Shown: positions 16,994 to 29,165 of the stretch, in pieces
Layout of the letters: the number at the start of each line of letters is the position of its first letter
How positions within the stretch are numbered: position 1 is the first letter of the stretch
Source of the DNA: Propionicimonas paludicola
GTDB taxonomy: Bacteria; Actinomycetota; Actinomycetes; Propionibacteriales; Propionibacteriaceae
Assembly: GCF_002563675.1 (NCBI RefSeq)
Contig: NZ_PDJC01000001.1
Coordinates: 1,116,001-1,180,000 of the forward strand
Direction of reading: 5' to 3'
Length of the DNA stretch: 64,000 nucleotides
Notes under the pieces: model-generated
Seen by the model: the letters and a program-made list of their open reading frames with translations, nothing else
The model's database searches: none
What the model was told of the DNA's origin: nothing
Program-made: the position numbers and the translations under genes

Positions 16994-17718
16994 TGCGGCT
17001 GGATCGAGCCCTGGTCGAGGCCGGCTGGTTCGGCTCCCGCGCGCAAGCGCAGGACGCGATCAAGGCCGGCCGGGTCCAGGTGGACGGCCAGGTGATTACC
17101 AAGGCCGCCACGATGGTCACCCAGCAGGCCCGGTTCAGCGTGGCCGGAGATCGGCATTGGGTGTCCCGGGCCGCACAGAAGCTGCTCGGTGCCCTGGATG
17201 GCTCCGGGGTGAGAGTTCCGGCGCGGGTCCTCGATGCCGGCGCCTCCACCGGTGGGTTCACTCAGGTGGTCCTGGAGGCCGGCGCCGAACGGGTCTACGC
17301 CGTCGATGTCGGGCACGGGCAACTCGTGGACGCGCTGCGCGACGACCCCAGAGTGGTCGTCCGGGAACGACTGAACCTGCGCGATCTCAGCCTCACCGAC
17401 CTGGACGATCAGCCGGTCGGTCTGGTGGTGGCCGACGTCTCGTTCATCTCGCTGCGACTGATCCTGAACCAGTTGCTGGCCGTCCTCGACCCGGACGGTC
17501 ATGCGCTGCTGCTGGTCAAGCCGCAGTTCGAGGTGGGCCGGGCCGGCCTGGACGATCGCGGGGTGGTCCGCAACCTGAAGCTGCGCCACACTGCGCTGAC
17601 CTCGGTGATTGAGGCGGCTGCCGAGCTCGGCTGGACCACCCGCTGGCAGGCCGAGAGCGTGCTGCCCGGGGAGTCGGGAAATGTGGAGTTCTTCATCGAC
17701 CTCGTCCACACCCGGTGA
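16993..17718 (+). CDS. tlyA: TlyA, 16S/23S rRNA 2'-O-methyltransferase
   Basis: A 241-residue protein with an N-terminal S4 RNA-binding domain (residues 1-60, RLDRALVEAGWFGSRAQAQ) and an FtsJ-like Rossmann methyltransferase. The SAM loop DAGASTGGFT is at 81-90, VVADVSFIS holds the catalytic Asp148, and LLLVKPQFE holds Lys176. TlyA methylates the ribose of C1409 in 16S and C1920 in 23S, at the binding site of capreomycin. The GTG start overlaps the preceding stop by one base. Confidence 0.95.
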   Translation: MRLDRALVEAGWFGSRAQAQDAIKAGRVQVDGQVITKAATMVTQQARFSVAGDRHWVSRAAQKLLGALDGSGVRVPARVLDAGASTGGFTQVVLEAGAERVYAVDVGHGQLVDALRDDPRVVVRERLNLRDLSLTDLDDQPVGLVVADVSFISLRLILNQLLAVLDPDGHALLLVKPQFEVGRAGLDDRGVVRNLKLRHTALTSVIEAAAELGWTTRWQAESVLPGESGNVEFFIDLVHTR

Positions 17719-17752
17719 GCCGGATGTGGGCCGTCCCGGCTAGGGTTTGCAT

Positions 17753-18665
17753 GTGAGCCCGCAACGACGGCGAGTCGCCGTCACCATCCATCCGTTTCGG
17801 CCGGAGGCGCTTCAGGCCGCAACCGAGTTCGTCCTCGGCTGCAATGCACGCGGAATCACCTGCGCGGCCTCGTCCGACGATGCGGCCCGGTTGGCCGCCG
17901 TGGCACCGCAGGCCGACCTGATCGTGTTGGAGCACTCCGATCCCGAGCTGATGGTGGTCTTCGGCGGGGACGGGAACATCCTGCGCGCCGCCGAGTGGGC
18001 GGTGCCGCGCCAGGTCCCGGTGCTCGGAGTGAACCTGGGTCACATCGGCTTCCTGGCCGAGCTGGAGTCCTCGCAGGTGCCCACCCTGATCGGCACGGTG
18101 GCCGATCGCGGCTATCAGGTCGAGCAGCGGATCACTATCGACACCGTGGTCCGGGATCATCCCGGTGGGGAAGTGCTGTGGAGTTCGTTCGCCATCAACG
18201 AGGTCTCGATCGAGAAGCTCGCCCGCGAGCGGATGCTCGAGGTCTTGGTCCGGGTGGACGATCGGGCGCTGTCCCGCTGGGCCACCGATGGAGTGCTGGT
18301 CTCGACCCCCACCGGGTCGACGGCGTACGCCTTCTCCGCACACGGCCCGGTGATCTGGCCGGATCTGTCGGCGCTGCTGCTGGTGCCGCTGAGCGCGCAT
18401 GCGCTGTTCGCTCGTCCGCTGGTGCTCAGCGACCACAGCGTGGTGGCCATCGAGGTGCTCCCTGGTGGCAGTCCGGGCGGAGTGGTCTGGTGCGACGGTC
18501 GCCGGACCTTCGACATCGGACCGGGCATGGAGGTTGAGGCTCGGCTTGGGGCGCACCGGCTCTTGCTGGCGCGGACGTCCGAGCAACCCTTCGTTGACCG
18601 GCTGGTGCGCAAGTTCGACCTTCCCGTGGACGGCTGGCGAGCCGCGGCTGATCGGGCCAGGCGGG

Positions 18666-18676
<11 letters not shown>
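17753..18676 (+). CDS. nadK: NAD kinase
   Basis: A 307-residue cytoplasmic enzyme that phosphorylates NAD to NADP with ATP or polyphosphate. GGDGN at residues ~71-75 is the nucleotide motif, with Asn where most family members have Thr. INEVSIE and DGVLVSTPTGSTAYAFSAHGP are the conserved NE/D and GS-rich blocks. I prefer GTG 17753 over an upstream TTG because TAGGGT at 17741-17746 sits exactly six bases before it, implying leaderless transcription from a promoter in the tlyA-nadK gap. The 3' end overlaps recN by 11 bases. Confidence 0.93.
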
Positions 18677-22085
<3,409 letters not shown>

Positions 22086-22086
<1 letters not shown>

Positions 22087-22784
22087 TGCCGATGGCTCGC
22101 CAGCTGCGCGCGGACCAGGTACAGGACCGCGCGGAGCTGTGGCCGGTGACATCTCACCAGATAATGGCGCAGGGGGCCGTGGCGGCTTTTGTGACCGATC
22201 AGGTGACCACCCCGGACGGGGAGTCCATGCGGCGGCAGTACACCCTGCATCCCGGCGCGGTCGGAATCATCGCTCTCGACGACGACGATCGGGTGGCGGT
22301 GGTTCGTCAGTACCGGCATCCAGTTGCCATGTCCCTGATCGAGCCGCCGGCCGGGTTGCTCGACAAGGCGTCGGAGGACTTCCTGGTGGCCGCCCAGCGT
22401 GAGCTGGCCGAGGAGGCCGGGCTGGCCGCCACGGACTGGCGGGTGCTGGTCGACCTGTTCACCAGTCCCGGCGGAACTCAGGAGTCGCTTCGGATCTTCC
22501 TGGCCCGCGGGCTGAGCGACGTGGCTGCACCGGAGGGCTTCGTGGCCGAAGCGGAGGAAGCCGAGATGGAACTGGCCTGGGTGGCGCGCGCCGATCTGGT
22601 GGAGGCCGTCCTGGCCGGACGGGTGCAGAACCCGACCCTGGTCTCCGGCATCCTGGCCCTGGAGACGGCTCGGCTGAGCGGACGGCTGGACGAGCTCCGT
22701 CCGGCTGGTGCGCCGTGGCCTGCCCGCGCGGTGTGGTCCGAACAGAACTCGATGTTGGCAGCGGTTCGTGGCCACGCCGGTTGA
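22086..22784 (+). CDS. NUDIX hydrolase, ADP-ribose pyrophosphatase type
   Basis: A 232-residue NUDIX protein. The box reads GLLDKASEDFLVAAQ followed by RELAEEAGL, with the RELxEExG core that binds metal. Preceding text VVRQYRHPVAMSLIEPPAG is typical of ADP-ribose pyrophosphatases. It overlaps pyrG by one base, and the same order pyrG-nudix-xerD occurs in M. tuberculosis (Rv1699-Rv1701). The substrate is inferred from family. Confidence 0.9.
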
Positions 22785-23703
22785 GCGGCTGATCCGCAGC
22801 TACCTCGACCATCTCGCCGTGGAGCGGGGGGCGTCCCCGCACACCCAGGCCGGCTACGGCCGGGACCTGCGCCGCTATGCCGGCTTCCTGACCGGCCGCG
22901 GGATCACCGATCCGGAGTCGGTGACCGAGGCCGACGTTGCCGCCTTCGTCGCCGAGCTCCAGACCGCGAAGGAGACCTCCGCGGCCCTGTCGGTGGCCAG
23001 CGCCAGCCGGGCGTTGGCCGCGGTCCGGTCGCTGCACGCGTTCGCCGTGCGTGACGGTCTCACCGTGGCCGATCCGGCAGCCGGTGTGCACCCGCCCAAG
23101 GCCGTCCGTCGGCTACCGAAGGCGCTGTCGGTCGATCAGGTCCAGGCCCTGCTGGACACCCCGGATCCGAACACGGCCACCGGCCTGCGCGATGCCGCCT
23201 TGCTGGAGTTGCTCTACGGAACCGGCGCCCGGATCTCTGAAGTGATCGCGCTGGATGTGGACGAGCTGACGTCGGTGCTGGCCGAGCCGGACGCCGGGCT
23301 GCGGCTGTTCGGGAAGGGCCGCAAGGAGCGGATCGTGCCGGTCGGCAGCTACGCGCGCGCCGCGGTGGAAGCCTGGCTGGTGCGCGGACGTCCGCAGCTC
23401 GCGCAAGCGTCCACTCGGCCCAGCCCGGCGCTGCTGCTGAACGCCAAGGGACAGCGGCTGAGCCGACAGAGCGCCTGGCAGATCCTGCAGAAGACCGCCG
23501 TTGCCGCCCACCTCGACGTCGAAGTCTCCCCGCATACACTGCGGCACTCGTTCGCCACCCACCTGCTCGACGGCGGCGCGGACGTCCGGGTGGTCCAGGA
23601 GCTGCTCGGCCACGCCTCGGTGACCACCACCCAGATCTACACCCTGGTCACCGCCGAGCATCTGCGCGAGGTGTTCCTGACCTCGCATCCGCGGGCCCGC
23701 TGA
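22768..23703 (+). CDS. xerD: Site-specific tyrosine recombinase XerD
   Basis: A 311-residue tyrosine recombinase acting with XerC at the chromosomal dif site to resolve dimers. The N-terminal SAM-like core-binding domain starts VERLIRSYLDHLAVERG. The catalytic domain carries Arg in GTGARISEV, Lys in FGKGRKERIVP, HxxR in HTLRHSFATHL, His in LLGHASVTT and the Tyr in TQIYTLV. GTG 22768 overlaps the NUDIX gene by 17 bases and gives a normal family length, whereas the frame's first start would add an unsupported 20 residues. Confidence 0.93.
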   Translation: MATPVERLIRSYLDHLAVERGASPHTQAGYGRDLRRYAGFLTGRGITDPESVTEADVAAFVAELQTAKETSAALSVASASRALAAVRSLHAFAVRDGLTVADPAAGVHPPKAVRRLPKALSVDQVQALLDTPDPNTATGLRDAALLELLYGTGARISEVIALDVDELTSVLAEPDAGLRLFGKGRKERIVPVGSYARAAVEAWLVRGRPQLAQASTRPSPALLLNAKGQRLSRQSAWQILQKTAVAAHLDVEVSPHTLRHSFATHLLDGGADVRVVQELLGHASVTTTQIYTLVTAEHLREVFLTSHPRAR

Positions 23704-23766
23704 GCGAGGGTCGGCCGACCAGCGCGGATGCAAGCCGATGTCGACAATTGGGCTTAGGCTGACCCG

Positions 23767-24669
23767 GTGAGCAAAGCGAAGCCGAACCCCGCCCATGAAG
23801 TAGCCGAGGACCTGACCGCTGGCGAAATGGGTCCCACCGGGCGGATCGTGCCCGACCTTCCCGAGCCGTCGGTTCCGGACCCGGACCAGCCCAAGCGGGG
23901 GCTGATCATCGCGATGTGCAACCAGAAGGGTGGGGTCGGCAAGACCACCACCACCATCAACCTGGGTGCTGCGCTGGCCGAGACCGGACGCAAGGTGTTG
24001 CTGGTCGACTTCGACCCGCAGGGCTCGCTGTCGGTGGGCCTGGGGGTCAACCCGCACACGCTGGAGACCAGCATCTACGATCTGCTGCTCAACCGGAACA
24101 CCAAGGTCGAGGACGTGATCTTCCACACCGTGGTGGACGGGCTGGACATGCTGCCCTCGAACATCGACCTGTCGGCGGCCGAGGTGCAGCTGGTCTCCGA
24201 GGTGGCCCGAGAGCAGACCCTGCGTCGGGTGCTGGCCAAGATCCGCCACGAGTACGACCTGATCCTGATCGACTGCGCACCGTCGCTGGGCCTGCTCACC
24301 GTGAACGCCCTGACCGCAGCCGACAAGGTGATCATGCCGCTGGAGCTGGAGTTCTTCGCGCTGCGCGGGATCGCCCTGCTCACCGACACCATCGCCAAGG
24401 TCCAGGACCGGCTCAACCCCGAACTCGAAGTGCTCGGCATTCTCGGCACCATGTACGACGCCCGCACCCTGCACAGCCGCGAGGTGCTGGAGCGGGTGGT
24501 GTCCGCCTTCGGTGACCAGGTCTTCCATTCGGTGATCCGGCGGACCATCAAGTTCCCGGAGACCACGGTGGCCGGTGAGCCGATCACCACCTATGCGTCC
24601 AACTCGCACGGCGCGGACGCCTACCGAATGCTGGCACGAGAGGTCTTGGCCAAGTGCCCAGGCGTGTAG
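23767..24669 (+). CDS. parA: ParA/Soj-family ATPase (orphan, condensin-linked)
   Basis: A 300-residue ParA ATPase. After a ~44-residue Pro-rich extension it has the deviant Walker A KGGVGKTTT at 54-62, VDFDPQGSLS and the Walker B region LILIDCAPSLG. No parB lies next to it. Instead it stands before scpA-scpB, as Rv1708 does in M. tuberculosis. TAGGCT at 23755-23760 precedes the GTG by six bases, so this starts a transcription unit parA-RHH-scpA-scpB-rluB. A role in chromosome segregation is likely, but the partner is unknown. Confidence 0.88.
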   Translation: MSKAKPNPAHEVAEDLTAGEMGPTGRIVPDLPEPSVPDPDQPKRGLIIAMCNQKGGVGKTTTTINLGAALAETGRKVLLVDFDPQGSLSVGLGVNPHTLETSIYDLLLNRNTKVEDVIFHTVVDGLDMLPSNIDLSAAEVQLVSEVAREQTLRRVLAKIRHEYDLILIDCAPSLGLLTVNALTAADKVIMPLELEFFALRGIALLTDTIAKVQDRLNPELEVLGILGTMYDARTLHSREVLERVVSAFGDQVFHSVIRRTIKFPETTVAGEPITTYASNSHGADAYRMLAREVLAKCPGV

Positions 24670-24977
24670 AGCTTCCCGGCGCCAGCGAGCTGTTCCGCCC
24701 GACGACGGCCCAGCCGCCGGCGGCGGTCCCCAGCGCCCCGGCCGGCGAGCCCGGCGGACGCGGCTCGGGGCGAGTGCGGCACGAGGAGAAGATCACCGTG
24801 TACGTGAGCAGCCAGGAGTTGCTGGCTCTGGAGCAGGCGCGGCTGGCGCTGCGGGCCGAGCACGGCCTGGCCGTCGACCGAGGACGGATCGTCCGGACGG
24901 CGATCAGCCTGGCGGTGGCCGACTTGCTCGAACACGGCGGCGACTCGGACCTGGTCCGCGGACTCGGCGAGTCGTGA
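24654..24977 (+). CDS. Putative ribbon-helix-helix-like protein between parA and scpA
   Basis: A 107-residue protein that overlaps the end of parA by 16 bases and scpA by four (GTGA). The first ~40 residues are Pro/Ala/Gly-rich. Residues ~45-95 begin EEKITVYVSSQELLALEQARL and continue to a second helix VRTAISLAVADLLEHGG. This is a short strand followed by two helices, as in ribbon-helix-helix DNA-binding dimers. I do not recognise a named family. Its tight coupling suggests a DNA-binding partner for the orphan ParA or the condensin. That is inference. Confidence 0.7.
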   Translation: MPRRVELPGASELFRPTTAQPPAAVPSAPAGEPGGRGSGRVRHEEKITVYVSSQELLALEQARLALRAEHGLAVDRGRIVRTAISLAVADLLEHGGDSDLVRGLGES

Positions 24978-25831
24978 CCGAACTGGCCGCTGCCGAGCAG
25001 CGCAGCGAGTTCACCCTCACCCTGACCAACTTCTCCGGCCCCTTCGACCTGCTGCTGCAGCTGATCGCCAAGCACAAGCTGGACGTCACCGAGGTGGCAC
25101 TGTCGAAGGTCACCGACGAGTTCATCGCGCACATCAAGGCTGCCCAGGCGATCAGCGGACCGAGTGCCTGGGATCTGGATCAGTCCAGTTCGTTCATCGT
25201 GGTGGCAGCCACTCTGCTCGACCTGAAAGCGGCCCGGCTGCTGCCCTCGGGTGAGATCGACGATCCGGAAGACTTGGCCATCCTCGAGGCCCGGGACCTG
25301 CTGTTCGCCCGGCTGCTGCAGTACCGGGCGTTCAAGATGGTGGCGGGCTGGCTGTCCCAAACCCTGGCCGACCAGGCCCGGCGGCTGCCGCGTCCCGGTG
25401 GCCTGGAGGAACAGTTCGCCAGTCTGCTCCCCGAGGTGGAGTTGGACGGCTTCATCGACCTGATCGCTGTCTACGCCGGACGGGCCATGACCCCGGTCGA
25501 GCCGGTCCAGGTGTCGCTGTCGCACCTACATCAGCCGCTGGTCAGCGTGCGCGAGCAGGCCAGCCTGATCGTGGATCGGCTGCGCAGCCGGACCCGGCTC
25601 ACCTTCCGCGACCTGACCGCCGATGCCGACGACCGGCTGGTGGTGGTGGCCCGATTCCTGGCCCTGCTGGAGCTGTTCCGGGAGCGCGCGATCAGCTTCG
25701 AGCAGCTCACCCCGCTGGGTGAGCTCACCATCCGCTGGCTGGGCAACGAGGTGGCCGCCGAGAACCTCGGCGCCGAGTTCGACGCAGAGACTTCGCCGGA
25801 AACCCCGGCTGACAAGGAGGACGACCAATGA
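24974..25831 (+). CDS. scpA: Segregation and condensation protein A
   Basis: A 285-residue kleisin subunit of SMC-ScpAB. The N-terminal SMC-neck-binding domain reads FSGPFDLLLQLIAKHKLDV, and a C-terminal winged helix follows near FRDLTADADDRLVVVARFLALLELF, which binds the SMC cap. GTG 24974 gives the proper family start. The open frame continues much further upstream in a Gly/Arg-rich shadow that should be ignored. Overlaps on both sides indicate coupled translation. Confidence 0.95.
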   Translation: MTELAAAEQRSEFTLTLTNFSGPFDLLLQLIAKHKLDVTEVALSKVTDEFIAHIKAAQAISGPSAWDLDQSSSFIVVAATLLDLKAARLLPSGEIDDPEDLAILEARDLLFARLLQYRAFKMVAGWLSQTLADQARRLPRPGGLEEQFASLLPEVELDGFIDLIAVYAGRAMTPVEPVQVSLSHLHQPLVSVREQASLIVDRLRSRTRLTFRDLTADADDRLVVVARFLALLELFRERAISFEQLTPLGELTIRWLGNEVAAENLGAEFDAETSPETPADKEDDQ

Positions 25832-26418
25832 CCGCAGGCATGTCGGCGGCCGTGGAGGCCCTGCTGCTGCTGGCCACCGAGCCGATGCCGGCCCTGGAGT
25901 TGGCCGAGGCGCTGCAAGTGCCGGTGGACGAGGTCGAGGAGTGCTTGGCCGAGCTGGCCGCCTTCTACGACAGCACCGGACGCGGCTTCGAGCTTCGTCA
26001 GGTCGGACGTGGCTGGCGCTACTACACCCGTCCCGAGCATGCCGAGCTGATCGGCCGCTGGCTGCTCGAGGGTCAGCGTGGCACGCTGAGCCAGGCCGCC
26101 CTGGAGACCCTGGCCGTGGTGGCCTACCTGCAGCCGATCTCACGGGGACGGATCTCGGCCATCCGCGGAGTAAACGTGGACGGGGTGCTGCGTACCCTGA
26201 CCACCCGCGACCTGATCGAGGAGGCCGGGCGCGACCCCGAAACCGGAGCGCGGCTGTTCGGCACCACGAGTTACTTCCTGGAACGGATCGGCCTGACCGA
26301 GCTGTCCCAGTTGCCTCCGCTGGCCCCGCATCTTCCCGATGCGAGCAGCCTGGAGGCCGAGTTGAGCGAGCTGGCCGCGTCCGCGCCGGTGGAATCCGAA
26401 GGGGGATCCGATGAGTGA
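25828..26418 (+). CDS. scpB: Segregation and condensation protein B
   Basis: A 196-residue protein with tandem winged helices, seen in AAVEALLLLATEPMPALELAEAL and QAALETLAVVAYLQPISRGRISAIRGV, the ScpB hallmark. It binds the ScpA middle region to build the SMC condensin. ATG overlaps the scpA stop (ATGA) and the end overlaps rluB by eight bases. Confidence 0.95.
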   Translation: MTAGMSAAVEALLLLATEPMPALELAEALQVPVDEVEECLAELAAFYDSTGRGFELRQVGRGWRYYTRPEHAELIGRWLLEGQRGTLSQAALETLAVVAYLQPISRGRISAIRGVNVDGVLRTLTTRDLIEEAGRDPETGARLFGTTSYFLERIGLTELSQLPPLAPHLPDASSLEAELSELAASAPVESEGGSDE

Positions 26419-27142
26419 AACCGAAGGTATCCGGCTGCAGAAGGTCTTGTCGCAGGCGGGAGTCGCCTCCCGGCGGGCCGCAGAGGACTTGATCTTCCGG
26501 GGCCGGGTCGAGGTGAATGGCGAAGTGGTGGCCGAGCAGGGCCGCCGGGTCGACCCGACCACCGACGTGATTCGGGTGGACGGGGTACGAGTGCCGCCGC
26601 AGCGGGAAGCCCACTATCTGGTGCTGAACAAGCCGCGCGGCGTGCTGTCGGCCATGGAGGATCCGCACGGACGCCGCACGCTGACCGAGTTCGTCCCCGA
26701 CGGCATCCGGCTTTTCCACGTCGGACGGCTGGACGCAGAGACCGAGGGACTGCTGCTGCTGACCAATGACGGTGACTTCGCCCAGCGGATGACCCATCCG
26801 TCCTATGAAGTGCCCAAGACCTATCTGGCCGAGGTGGCCGGCCTGATCACTCCGGCCACTCTGAAGCGCCTGCAGAAGGGGATCGTCCTGGACGACGGTC
26901 CGATCCAGGCCGACCGGGCTCAGCTCGTCCAGCGCGCCGAGGATCGCAGCCTGGTCAAGGTCGAACTCCACTCGGGGCGCAACCGGATCGTCCGCCGGAT
27001 GTTCGACGCGGTCGGACACCCGGTTCGCCAGCTCTCCCGAGTGGCGATCGGGCCGGTCCGGCTAGGGGAGTTGCGTTCAGGTCAGGTGCGTGAGCTGACC
27101 AGAGACGAACTGGGCGCTCTGCTGGACCTGGTGGGCCTGTAG
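26411..27142 (+). CDS. rluB: Ribosomal large-subunit pseudouridine synthase B-type
   Basis: A 243-residue RsuA/RluB-family enzyme. An N-terminal S4 domain (RLQKVLSQAGVASRRAAEDLI) is followed by the catalytic domain with GRLDAETEGLLLLTNDG holding the nucleophilic Asp. The C-terminal block ELHSGRNRIVRRMF is conserved. It isomerises a uridine in 23S rRNA (position 2605 in E. coli RluB). It is the last gene of the parA-scpAB unit, matching Rv1711. Confidence 0.93.
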   Translation: MSETEGIRLQKVLSQAGVASRRAAEDLIFRGRVEVNGEVVAEQGRRVDPTTDVIRVDGVRVPPQREAHYLVLNKPRGVLSAMEDPHGRRTLTEFVPDGIRLFHVGRLDAETEGLLLLTNDGDFAQRMTHPSYEVPKTYLAEVAGLITPATLKRLQKGIVLDDGPIQADRAQLVQRAEDRSLVKVELHSGRNRIVRRMFDAVGHPVRQLSRVAIGPVRLGELRSGQVRELTRDELGALLDLVGL

Positions 27143-27194
27143 CAGCGGTGTTCGAATGGCAGGAGCACCCAGCTTGGTTGGGTATCCTCAACGG

Positions 27195-28208
27195 GTGCAG
27201 CTTCGCCATTTGATCCCCGCCGCCGTCGCCGTGTTGAGCTTGACGGCCTGCGGAGGCCCCGCGTCCACTCCGACCCCGGTCCCGGCAACGCCGTCGACGA
27301 CCCCGTCGGCCAGTACTTCGGCAACCCCGACCGCATCGGCCACTCCAACCCCGACGGTTCCGGTGTCGGATTCGCTGAAGGCCATCAAGGTGACCGGCGC
27401 ACCGCTGAGCCAGCCCAAGGTCGACTTCAAGGCTCCGTTCGCCATCGACAAGACCCGGGTCGAGGTGCTCAAGGCCGGCACCGGACTGAAGGCGTCGGCC
27501 AACGGCTTCGTCACCGTGCACTACTACGGCGTGGACGGACGCACCGGCAAGCTGTTCGACGAGTCCTACAGCCGCAAGTCGCCCATCACCTTCCCGCTGG
27601 ATCAGGTGATCGCCGGCTTCAAGCTCGGTCTGACTGATCAGCGCGAAGGCAGCCGGGTGTTGATCGCCATGCCGGGCAAGGACGGCTATGACGCCACCGG
27701 CGGTCGGGCGGACGCGGGAATCGCGGTCGGTGACACGCTGATCTTCGTGGTCGACGTCATCTCGGTGTCGGTGAACCAGCCCAGTGGCAAGGTGGTTCCG
27801 GCTCCGTCCGGCGCGCCGAGCGTCACTGGTGGCGCCGCCGACAAGCCGGTGGTGACCATTCCCAGCGGTGCGGCCCCGTCCGCGATGCTGGCGGCCAACC
27901 TGATCGACGGCACCGGGGCTACCGTGGCCAAGGACGACGTGATCCGGGTGCGCTACGTGGGCTACTCCTGGAAGACCGGCAAGCTGATCGACGATCAGTT
28001 CGCCACTCCCAGCGACGGCAAGCTCTCCAGCACTATTCCGGGCTGGCAGTCCGGCCTGGTCGGCAAGAAGGTCGGCTCCCGGGTGCTGCTGGTGCTCCCG
28101 CCGAACTCCGGCTACCCGCAGGGCAGCAACAACCCGCCGGTGGAAGCCGGCGACACGGTGGTCTACGTGGTGGATCTGCTGTTCGCCTACGCCCAGCCGA
28201 AGGCCTGA
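27195..28208 (+). CDS. Lipoprotein with two FKBP-type peptidyl-prolyl isomerase domains
   Basis: A 337-residue secreted protein. Starting at GTG 27195 it has a short signal peptide with lipobox LTAC and the lipidated Cys at residue 19. A Pro/Thr/Ser linker (about 20-60) follows. Two FKBP folds come next. The first is in residues ~85-190 (FVTVHYYGVDGRTGKLFDES, then IAGFKLGLTDQREGSRVLI). The second is in ~240-335 (IRVRYVGYSWKTGKLIDDQF, then IPGWQSGLVGKKVGSRVLLV). It should fold proteins outside the membrane. TATCCT at 27183-27188, six bases before the GTG, supports this start over the longer frame from 27156. Confidence 0.92.
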   Translation: MQLRHLIPAAVAVLSLTACGGPASTPTPVPATPSTTPSASTSATPTASATPTPTVPVSDSLKAIKVTGAPLSQPKVDFKAPFAIDKTRVEVLKAGTGLKASANGFVTVHYYGVDGRTGKLFDESYSRKSPITFPLDQVIAGFKLGLTDQREGSRVLIAMPGKDGYDATGGRADAGIAVGDTLIFVVDVISVSVNQPSGKVVPAPSGAPSVTGGAADKPVVTIPSGAAPSAMLAANLIDGTGATVAKDDVIRVRYVGYSWKTGKLIDDQFATPSDGKLSSTIPGWQSGLVGKKVGSRVLLVLPPNSGYPQGSNNPPVEAGDTVVYVVDLLFAYAQPKA

Positions 28209-28209
28209 T

Positions 28210-29094
28210 TCAGGCAACCACCCAGGGCGTCCTGGGTAACGCGGACGGATCGAACCGGCTCAGCAGCTTCGGCAGGCTGACCGGTTCGTCCGGTTCTGCC
28301 AGTTCCAGCGAGACCGCGATCCGGCTCAACGACTGAGCCGGATCCACGCCGATGGCGGCCAGGTCGGCCAGAGTGACCGCCCCGTCCCGCTTGGCCAGCC
28401 GCCGACCGTCGGAGTTCACGGCCAGTGGCACGTGGGCGTAGTCGGGAGCGATCCCGCCCAGTTGCCGGGCCAGCCAGGCTTGCCGCGGCGATGACGACAG
28501 CAGGTCGTCCCCGCGGACGACTTGGTCGATGTCCATGGCCAGGTCGTCCACCACCACAGCCAGGTTGTAGGCGGGCACGCCGTCATTGCGGACCACTACG
28601 AAGTCGTCGACCACCCCGGTGACCTCACCGGCCCACTGATCGTGGACGGTGCTGATCGCCGAGTTCGCCCGCACTCGCAGCGCCGGCGGACGGGTGGCGG
28701 CCAGCTCGGCCCGGCGCTGCGCGCTCAGCCGCAGGCAGGTGCCCGGGTAGGGCCGGTAGCCGTCACCGTGGGGAGCCGACGCAGCCTCGGCGATCTCGGC
28801 CCGGGTGCAGTAGCAGGGATAGGTGTCCAGCTCGGCCAGCGCGTCGGCATAGGCGTCCAGGCGCTGTGACTGCCACACCACCGCTCCGTCGAAGCTGATT
28901 CCGATCGCGGCCAGGTCGGCCAGCTGCTGCTCGGCCACACTGCTGGCGGCCCGGACCCGGGTGGTGTCCAGATCCTCGATCCGGAGCCGGAACTCGCGCC
29001 CGGTGCCGACCGCCATCAGCCAGGCCACCACTGCTGTGCGCAGGTTGCCCAGGTGGAGCGCAGAGGTGGGGCTCGGCGCGAACCGTCCGGCCAT
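28210..29094 (-). CDS. gluQ: Glutamyl-Q tRNA(Asp) synthetase
   Basis: A 294-residue truncated GluRS paralogue lacking the anticodon-binding domain. It glutamylates queuosine on tRNA-Asp. The class I HIGH-like motif is HLGN in RFAPSPTSALHLGNLRTA. Zinc-type cysteines lie in CYC and PGTC. The KMSKS-like motif is RRLAKRDGA. ATG 29094 follows a strong GGGAGG site. The gene is convergent with the FKBP gene, with two bases between the stops. Confidence 0.92.
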   Translation of the reverse strand: MAGRFAPSPTSALHLGNLRTAVVAWLMAVGTGREFRLRIEDLDTTRVRAASSVAEQQLADLAAIGISFDGAVVWQSQRLDAYADALAELDTYPCYCTRAEIAEAASAPHGDGYRPYPGTCLRLSAQRRAELAATRPPALRVRANSAISTVHDQWAGEVTGVVDDFVVVRNDGVPAYNLAVVVDDLAMDIDQVVRGDDLLSSSPRQAWLARQLGGIAPDYAHVPLAVNSDGRRLAKRDGAVTLADLAAIGVDPAQSLSRIAVSLELAEPDEPVSLPKLLSRFDPSALPRTPWVVA

Positions 29095-29165
29095 ACAACC
29101 TCCCTCCCTGGTCATCCAACCACTGGTAACCTCACGATGACCTCAACCAGAACGGCCAGCATTCC

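Noticed and set aside
16255-17709. The upstream part of the long minus-strand frame that contains bioY
   Set aside because: It is antisense to tetR and tlyA and has no BioY similarity before GTG 16254.
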